A DNA stretch of 18,921 nt from Holdemanella porci (lineage in GTDB: Bacteria; Bacillota_I; Bacilli_A; Erysipelotrichales; Erysipelotrichaceae), in assembly GCF_019052655.1 (NCBI RefSeq), contig NZ_JAHQVB010000038.1, positions 1 through 18,921 on the forward strand. Reading direction: 5' to 3'. Under the pieces are notes generated by a model. That model worked only from the letters and a program-made list of their open reading frames with translations. It had not been told where the DNA came from and ran no database searches. Each line of letters starts with the position of its first letter. Positions within the stretch are counted from its first letter, which is position 1. Both the position numbers and the translations under genes were made by a program. Below, piece by piece: positions 14,316 through 18,921 of this stretch.

Positions 14316-15673
14316 GATTTTCCTCCTTTAGGATTTTGCTTAATCATACGATTCCTATGCACCATCGTCTTGATTTGTTTAATCTGCGCAAGACGATTAC
14401 GCACCCTCACTTCAGAACCCTGATCACTTGGTACATAATATTCTTTACCAACTAGCGCATCTGGAAGACATTGCATATCCGTCATGTGATATTCATAATC
14501 ATGTGAATACTCATATCCTTTATTATAGCCTAACTCTTTCATTAACTTTGTTGGCGCATTACGAATGTGTAAAGGCACTGGCTGATCTAATGTTTTTAAT
14601 GCGTCACTTTTCGCATTATTATAAGCCACTTCTAAAGCGTTTGATTTTGGAGCTAAAGCCAAATAGACAGCTGCATGCGTTAAATGTACATTGCATTCTG
14701 GAACACCCAAATAGTGACATGCCTGATAGGCTGCCACACAGATTTCTAAGGCCCTAGAATCGGCCATACCAATGTCTTCACTAGCCATACGAACGAGTCT
14801 TCTTGCGATATATAAAGGGTCTTCTCCAGCCTCTAACATACGTGCTAACCAATATACAGCGGCCTGTACATCGGAGTTTCGTACACTTTTATGTAGAGCA
14901 GAAATAATATTATAGTGTTCCTCCCCCTTTTTATCATACAATAACGACCTTTTTTGAAGGCATTGCTTCAAAATATCCTGTGAAACATGAATACCATCCA
15001 ATTCACTTGGACTATTATAAACAACCATCTCTAATGTATTTAAACAAAAGCGGGCATCCCCACCTGAAAATGCGGCAATCGCCTCTATATCTTCATCCGT
15101 AATATGTATTTTTAAATTGCCTAATCCTTTTGAGCTGGAAATAGCACGAATAATCAAATCTTTTAAGTCATCCGTATTTAGACTGTTTAACACAAACACT
15201 CTACACCTAGATAAAAGGGCGGAATTGATCTCAAAACTAGGATTTTCTGTTGTAGCACCAATTAGAATGATACTTCCCTTTTCCACATAGGGTAAAAATG
15301 CATCTTGTTGCGCCTTATTAAAACGATGAATTTCATCTATGAATAATATTGTTTTTTGTCCCAAGGCCCTACGCGTATCGGCCTGTTTCATAACTTCCTT
15401 GATTTCTTTAATGCCACTAGTAACAGCTGAGAAATCCACAAAATAACTCTTTGTCTGATGGGCAATAATACGTGCCAATGTCGTTTTTCCTACTCCAGGT
15501 GGACCCCAGAAAATCATCGATGTCACCTGATCATGTTCAATCATTTGCCACAAAAGATTTCCCTTGGCAACAAGCTGTTTTTGTCCTACATATTCATCCA
15601 ATGTTTCCGGACGCATACGATCGGCTAAAGGCCTTGTATCTTCTTGTATTGAAAATAGAGAATCTTGTTCCAT
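14312..15673 (-). CDS. rarA: Replication-associated recombination ATPase RarA (MgsA)
   Basis: 453-residue AAA+ clamp-loader-like ATPase that acts at stalled replication forks. Walker A GPPGVGKTT (57-65), Walker B ILFIDE (109-114) with IHRFNKAQQDAFLP, sensor GATTENPSF, then the RarA-specific C-terminal tetramerisation region (GMADSRALEICVAAYQACHY, LGYNKGYEYSHDYE). ATG 15673 follows ACGGAGGAAACAT; an earlier in-frame start at 15709 would lie within the promoter region and lacks a ribosome binding site. It leads the rarA to tsaD gene string. Confidence 0.95.
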   Translation of the reverse strand: MEQDSLFSIQEDTRPLADRMRPETLDEYVGQKQLVAKGNLLWQMIEHDQVTSMIFWGPPGVGKTTLARIIAHQTKSYFVDFSAVTSGIKEIKEVMKQADTRRALGQKTILFIDEIHRFNKAQQDAFLPYVEKGSIILIGATTENPSFEINSALLSRCRVFVLNSLNTDDLKDLIIRAISSSKGLGNLKIHITDEDIEAIAAFSGGDARFCLNTLEMVVYNSPSELDGIHVSQDILKQCLQKRSLLYDKKGEEHYNIISALHKSVRNSDVQAAVYWLARMLEAGEDPLYIARRLVRMASEDIGMADSRALEICVAAYQACHYLGVPECNVHLTHAAVYLALAPKSNALEVAYNNAKSDALKTLDQPVPLHIRNAPTKLMKELGYNKGYEYSHDYEYHMTDMQCLPDALVGKEYYVPSDQGSEVRVRNRLAQIKQIKTMVHRNRMIKQNPKGGKS

Positions 15674-15695
15674 ATGTTTCCTCCGTATGTACTTT

Positions 15696-15701
15696 ATTAT
15701 A
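15696..15701 (-). promoter_or_regulatory. -10 box of a rarA promoter
   Basis: Minus strand TATAAT 23 bases upstream of the rarA start and downstream of the kinase-gene terminator. No good -35 box at 16-18 bases, so the promoter call is tentative. Confidence 0.4.
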
Positions 15702-15718
15702 CACCACACAAAAGAAAA

Positions 15719-15742
15719 AGTGTTTGACCTTAATCAAACACT
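15719..15742 (-). terminator. Intrinsic terminator of the cytidylate-kinase-like gene
   Basis: AGTGTTTGA/TCAAACACT 9-bp stem with a six-base loop, followed on the minus strand by TTTTTCTTTT. It lies nine bases after the stop codon and separates this gene from the rarA string. Confidence 0.88.
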
Positions 15743-15751
15743 CTTAAATTT

Positions 15752-16318
15752 CTACATAGCACTTTCAATTATTTCCACACATTTATCAATACCCAAAACA
15801 CCACTGTCTAAACACAATTGATAGTTTTTAGCATCTGCCCATTTACGATCCGTGTAATATTTATAGTAAGCGATACGACGTTTATCTTTGTCTTTGATAC
15901 GTTTGTCTGGCGCAAATTCATTTTGCCCATAAACCGATACAACTCGATTTTTGCGATATTCAAAATCCGCATGAATAAATACATTCAATACGTCTTTACG
16001 ATCACGAAGAATATAGTCTGAACATCTTCCTACAATAACGCAGTTTCCTTTATCGGCCAATTCACAAATTACATTTCTTTGTGCAATATAGAGTTCATCC
16101 GATAAGTTATATCCATAATTATTCCAAATAAAACCAAATGTACTTGTGCTTGATGCATCTTCCCCATTTTCTTCAATATACTCTTTCGCAAAGCCACTTT
16201 CTTGCGCAATTTGTTGCACAATTTCATAATCATAATAAGCATAGCCTAGTTTTTCAGCTAATTTCTTGGCAATGGTTCTTCCGCCACTTCCAAATTCACG
16301 TGTAATTGTAATTATCAT
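15752..16318 (-). CDS. Cytidylate-kinase-like nucleotide kinase
   Basis: 188-residue P-loop kinase of the cytidylate-kinase-like family. MIITITREFGSGGRTIAKKLA holds the P-loop (GSGGRT, residues 11-16); YDYEIVQQIAQESG follows, then CVIVGRCSDYIL (about 95-106), and the lid region with RIKDKDKRRIAYYKYYTDRKW. It differs from true Cmk, which is longer, so its in vivo substrate is uncertain. ATG 16318 follows TTAGGAGGTACCCTT; the longer in-frame reading to 16399 covers the structured leader and is rejected. It is a single-gene transcript, with its own promoter, leader hairpin and terminator. Confidence 0.88.
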   Translation of the reverse strand: MIITITREFGSGGRTIAKKLAEKLGYAYYDYEIVQQIAQESGFAKEYIEENGEDASSTSTFGFIWNNYGYNLSDELYIAQRNVICELADKGNCVIVGRCSDYILRDRKDVLNVFIHADFEYRKNRVVSVYGQNEFAPDKRIKDKDKRRIAYYKYYTDRKWADAKNYQLCLDSGVLGIDKCVEIIESAM

Positions 16319-16337
16319 AAGGGTACCTCCTAATATA

Positions 16338-16396
16338 CAAAAATCGAGCCTTCTACAACTGGATTTATATCCCGTAAGAAGACTCGTTGTTGTAGA
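16338..16396 (-). promoter_or_regulatory. Leader with terminator-like hairpin and competing pairing (attenuator candidate)
   Basis: In the leader RNA, CGAGTCTTCT (16377-16386) pairs with AGAAGGCTCG (16345-16354), ten pairs with one G-U, followed by ATTTTTG: an intrinsic-terminator shape upstream of the ribosome binding site. Separately, TCTACAAC (16389-16396) is complementary over eight bases to GTTGTAGA (16352-16359), which overlaps the 3' arm of the first stem by three bases. The two cannot form in full together; a shortened second helix would give a pseudoknot. The ligand or trigger is unknown. Confidence 0.55.
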
Positions 16397-16397
16397 C

Positions 16398-16426
16398 ATT
16401 TTACCAAAATTATTAAGTTTTTGTAA
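16398..16426 (-). promoter_or_regulatory. Sigma-A promoter for the cytidylate-kinase-like gene
   Basis: Minus strand TTACAA (16421-16426), 17 bases, TAAAAT (16398-16403). The transcript would begin near 16391, right at the start of the leader structure, so part of the TCTACAAC arm may not be transcribed. Confidence 0.65.
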
Positions 16427-16555
16427 GAATTATTATTTGTCTTTTCCTTAAAGTCATGATGCAGCATATTATATACACCATCACCTCACTTTTGTACACT
16501 GCACTATCTACTTCTATTTTAATTCAAAATAGGTTCGATGTAACGTAAAATATGA

Positions 16556-16584
16556 AAAAAGAATAGAATCTTTTGACCCTATTC
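16556..16584 (-). terminator. Terminator of the DUF4143 gene, copy 1 of a 29-bp duplicate
   Basis: GAATAGGGTC/GATTCTATTC, ten pairs including two G-U, AAAA loop, then a run of six T on the minus strand. The DUF4143 stop codon (16579-16581) lies inside the stem. It matches the pyrE terminator at 27 of 29 positions. Confidence 0.88.
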
Positions 16585-17955
16585 TAAAGCATCACTAAAT
16601 GCTGCACATATCATATATGGCGGAATACAAATTATATTATCTTTCCTTGCTAGATTCTTTGGATGAACAATATATGGTGTTGCGATTTTCTTACCAAATA
16701 AATCTTTAAATTTATCTAAAGACGTAGCTGAATAATTCTTTGAAGATTTTACTTCGATTGGAAATACTTTTAGATTTGTTTTACTCTCATTTGATAATAA
16801 GAAATCAATTTCAATATCATTTCTATGTTTTTCCTTATTATACTTTGTATAAAAATAAAGCTTTTTTCCCATAGAAGTAATCATTTGCGCAATCATATTT
16901 TCATACAACATACCTTTATTCAAAGATAATTTATCATTCATGATTTGTTGATACAATCTTGAAGAACTCAACTCATTTTCACTAAATGCCAAACTCACTA
17001 ATAATCCTGTATCGCCCATGTAGCATTTCACATAAGAATCATCCCTATTTAACGCAAACCCTACATTTGGGTCTGTGCATTTATAACATAAATTACAAAT
17101 CATAGAATCGTCTAGCCAAAATAAAGGCTCATCATACCTGTCAAAACTACGATTAGATTCTCCTAATTTAGATAAAACAACCCTTTTTTCGTGTGTGGAT
17201 AAATATCCTGGAATATTTTCAAATAGGGCAGATACCCTTGAATTGTATCTTTTAGCCGCTTTCCTAATATCATCACGATAGAGTTCAAGAATATCTCTTT
17301 TTTCCACATCTGCCGCGTAAAAATCTTTATTCCCATTTTTATAAGCTTTTAATGCCTGTGGCATTCCCCCAACCAGCAAATATTCTTTAAATAAATACAT
17401 AGCCTTCGCATGCATTTTTTCATCTAAAGGCTTTTTCTTATCCCAACAATTTTTGATATATTCAAACAATAATTCTTCACCCATATAGATTATGAACTCT
17501 TCAAAATCTACAGGGTACATACGAATCTTTCTTTCCTCGGATGGCAATGTGATATTTTCAACATTTTCTTTAATTGAAATCAAAGAACCCGTTTCTAAAT
17601 AATCATACCGACCATCTTCAACCAAATATTTAATGGCTTGTCTAGCTTGAGGAAATCTTTGAATTTCATCAAATATAATCAACGATTCCCTTTTAAACAA
17701 TCGAACATTCATTTCCAAAGAAATAATTTGAAAAAAAGTATCCAAATCATTTAAATTATCAAAAGCTTTAATAATCGTCTTTGAAGCCTTGTTGAAATCA
17801 ATTAAAACATAAGATTTGTATTCGTTTCGACCAAACTCTTCTGCCACTGTAGATTTTCCAATACGCCGAGCTCCTTCAATCAACAATGCTTTGGATCCAT
17901 TTGTTTCTTGTTTCCACCTCAAAAGTTTAGAGTAAATTTTTCTTTTTATTTCCAT
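16579..17955 (-). CDS. AAA ATPase with DUF4143 nuclease-like domain
   Basis: 458-residue protein. The N-terminal AAA_14 ATPase has Walker A GARRIGKST (28-36), Walker B LIIFDE (92-97), and sensor ETGSLIS. The C-terminal DUF4143 part ends in a PD-(D/E)xK-like pattern: Asp384 (EIDFLL) and Glu401-x-Lys403 (PIEVKSS). Such proteins are widespread, often multicopy, and functionally unclear; they are usually solitary. ATG 17955 is preceded by AAAGGAGATATCGCG, so an in-frame start at 18009, inside the repeat zone, is rejected. It is an isolated gene between pyrE and the kinase gene, with its own promoter, three upstream repeats and a terminator nearly identical to that of pyrE. It appears Lys/Asn/Ile-rich relative to pyrE, suggesting acquisition. 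Confidence 0.88.
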   Translation of the reverse strand: MEIKRKIYSKLLRWKQETNGSKALLIEGARRIGKSTVAEEFGRNEYKSYVLIDFNKASKTIIKAFDNLNDLDTFFQIISLEMNVRLFKRESLIIFDEIQRFPQARQAIKYLVEDGRYDYLETGSLISIKENVENITLPSEERKIRMYPVDFEEFIIYMGEELLFEYIKNCWDKKKPLDEKMHAKAMYLFKEYLLVGGMPQALKAYKNGNKDFYAADVEKRDILELYRDDIRKAAKRYNSRVSALFENIPGYLSTHEKRVVLSKLGESNRSFDRYDEPLFWLDDSMICNLCYKCTDPNVGFALNRDDSYVKCYMGDTGLLVSLAFSENELSSSRLYQQIMNDKLSLNKGMLYENMIAQMITSMGKKLYFYTKYNKEKHRNDIEIDFLLSNESKTNLKVFPIEVKSSKNYSATSLDKFKDLFGKKIATPYIVHPKNLARKDNIICIPPYMICAAFSDALE

Positions 17956-17979
17956 CGCGATATCTCCTTTATATAAAAT

Positions 17980-17985
17980 ATTATA
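17980..17985 (-). promoter_or_regulatory. -10 box for the DUF4143 gene
   Basis: Minus strand TATAAT about 25 bases upstream of the ATG. The only -35 candidates (TTGCGT or similar) fall inside repeat copy 1, so the repeat probably overlaps the promoter and may act as operator. Confidence 0.5.
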
Positions 17986-17993
17986 TACCACAG

Positions 17994-18085
17994 ATACCGC
18001 AATACGCAAAGTATTTTAGTAATGAATATACCGCAGTGCGCAAAGTATTTTTATGCAAAATATACCGCAATACGAAAAGTAATTA
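17994..18085. repeat. Three 24-bp repeats with exact 34-bp period
   Basis: Copies at 17994-18017, 18028-18051 and 18062-18085. All begin ATACCGCA and share a core like ATACGCAAAGTATTTT; copy 2 has GTGCGC in place of ATACGC and copy 3 has ATACGAAAAGTAATTA. Spacers are ten bases and unrelated. Each copy is bounded by ATAC and GTAT (GTAA in copy 3). Copy 3 abuts the pyrE terminator directly. The iteron-like layout suggests a DNA-binding site array. Confidence 0.88.
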
Positions 18086-18113
18086 AAAAGAATAGAATCT
18101 TTCGACTCTATTC
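18085..18113 (-). terminator. Terminator of pyrE, copy 2 of the 29-bp duplicate
   Basis: GAATAGAGTC/GATTCTATTC, ten pairs with one G-U, GAAA tetraloop, then TTTTT on the minus strand. The pyrE stop codon (18108-18110) is inside the stem. Confidence 0.9.
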
Positions 18114-18767
18114 CTTAGCTCCATATTCTTCATAATATGCATCAATTCTTGATTTTAATTCAGGATCTAATTTATCTCCTAAATATTCAATTACTTCCGG
18201 CATTGACACGATTGCAGCTGTTGGGAAACCATATAATTCACTAACTTCCGTTAATGCAGTCTTTTCACCTTTTCCCTTTTCATTACGATTTAAAGAAACC
18301 ATCAATCCAACGATTTCAACATTTGCTGCACCACGAACCTTCGGCACTGTTTCTTCCATTGATTTTCCAGATGTCGTAACATCTTCAATCATAACAACGC
18401 GATCTCCATCTTGTAGTTTTGTTCCTAAGAAACTTCCCTTGTCAGCTCCATGATCTTTTTCTTCTTTACGATCTGAACAATAACGAACTTCCATTCCATA
18501 TAAATTATCTAATGCGATTGTCGTCGCAACTGCCAATGGAATTCCCTTATATGCAGGTCCGAATAATACATCGAAGTCTTTACCATATTGATCAACGATT
18601 GCCTTTGCGTAATATTCACCTAATTTTTTTAACTGGTTACCTGTAACATATCCACCAGCATTCATAAAGAATGGGGATTTACGTCCTGATTTTAGTGTAA
18701 AATCACCAAATTTTAACACTTTAGATTCCAACATGAAATCAATAAACTCTTTTTTATATTGTTCCAT
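18108..18767 (-). CDS. pyrE: Orotate phosphoribosyltransferase
   Basis: Forms OMP from orotate and PRPP in pyrimidine synthesis, cytoplasmic. The 219-residue protein has FTLKSGRKSPFF (23-34), FGPAYKGIPLA (69-79), and the PRPP-binding motif VVMIEDVTTSGKS (124-136). ATG 18767 follows GTGGAGGCAAGAAA. Length and motifs are normal. It is separated here from other pyr genes unless they lie right of the window. No PyrR-type leader is visible upstream. Confidence 0.96.
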   Translation of the reverse strand: MEQYKKEFIDFMLESKVLKFGDFTLKSGRKSPFFMNAGGYVTGNQLKKLGEYYAKAIVDQYGKDFDVLFGPAYKGIPLAVATTIALDNLYGMEVRYCSDRKEEKDHGADKGSFLGTKLQDGDRVVMIEDVTTSGKSMEETVPKVRGAANVEIVGLMVSLNRNEKGKGEKTALTEVSELYGFPTAAIVSMPEVIEYLGDKLDPELKSRIDAYYEEYGAKE

Positions 18768-18869
18768 TTTCTTGCCTCCACTTTTACAGAAATTCTATCA
18801 TACTTCTGCACAATTTCCCATAATTGTATGATTTTTAAATGATAAATAGTATGGTAGTATAAAGCAGAG

Positions 18870-18897
18870 ATAATATGAAGTGACCTCCTATTGTCAA
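18870..18897 (-). promoter_or_regulatory. Promoter candidate for pyrE
   Basis: Minus strand TTGACA (18892-18897), 16 bases, TATTAT (18870-18875). It gives a leader of about 95 bases, which contains ACAATT/AATTGT and a nearby CATAC/GTATG pair. A second AT-rich -10-like TATGAT closer to the gene lacks a -35 box. Confidence 0.45.
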
Positions 18898-18921
18898 TAC
18901 GTGGATTACGACTCATAATTG

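Noticed and set aside
16338..16396. PyrR-binding (pyr operon) attenuator
   Set aside because: A loose AUCCAG...AGGCU resemblance exists but the spacing is wrong and the typical conserved loop is absent.
17994..18085. CRISPR-like array
   Set aside because: Spacers are only 10 bases, copies diverge and there are no cas genes; an operator or iteron array fits better.
18713..18916. 67-residue minus-strand frame overlapping the pyrE start
   Set aside because: Runs through the pyrE promoter and ribosome binding site and has no protein-like features.

Overview
The window looks like a low-GC Gram-positive (Firmicutes) chromosome, probably an Erysipelotrichales-type gut bacterium. The evidence is strong AGGAGG-type ribosome binding sites, consensus sigma-A promoters, short intergenic gaps, and the mix of core genes (guaA, tsaD, rimI, tsaB, tsaE, rarA, pyrE). 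The taxon is an inference from style and content. No rRNA, tRNA or CRISPR array is seen. Almost every gene is on the minus strand, so transcription runs right to left.

Layout. (1) Positions 1 to about 4,760 are the integration and mobilisation end of an integrated mobilisable element lying against the 3' end of guaA. From the chromosome junction leftward it carries an XRE-type regulator (plus strand), an excisionase-like protein, a tyrosine recombinase, a MobC-like ribbon-helix-helix protein, a RepA-like AAA ATPase, a small conserved acidic protein and a MobV-type relaxase whose reading frame stops early. The divergent regulator/xis region has a consensus promoter and three matching palindromic operator candidates. 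Two non-coding stretches (719-955 and about 2294-2400) are dense in inverted repeats and are the best oriT or replication-origin candidates. (2) Positions 4,765-15,673 hold a chromosomal gene string, read from the right: rarA, an AlbA_2/Schlafen-type ATP-binding gene, tsaE, tsaB, rimI, tsaD, a GNAT/gamma-carbonic-anhydrase fusion, a DUF2974 alpha/beta hydrolase, a hydroxyacid-dehydrogenase/HAD-phosphatase fusion, and guaA, which has its own promoter candidate. TsaE, TsaB and TsaD are three of the proteins that make the t6A modification of tRNA; many genes here overlap by a few bases or reuse the upstream stop codon in their ribosome binding site. (3) Positions 15,752-16,426 hold a cytidylate-kinase-like gene with its own promoter and a leader carrying a terminator-like hairpin that competes with a second pairing. 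(4) Positions 16,556-18,113 hold one AAA ATPase/DUF4143 gene bounded by two almost identical 29-bp hairpin terminators, with three 24-bp repeats spaced exactly 34 bp apart in front of it. It looks like a single-gene cassette inserted at the 3' end of pyrE. (5) pyrE and its upstream region close the window.

Most unusual points: the DUF4143 cassette with duplicated terminator and 34-bp-period repeats; the four-and-a-half-copy 19-bp hairpin repeat between the AlbA_2 gene and tsaE; the attenuator-like leader of the kinase gene; and two two-domain fusions within three kilobases.
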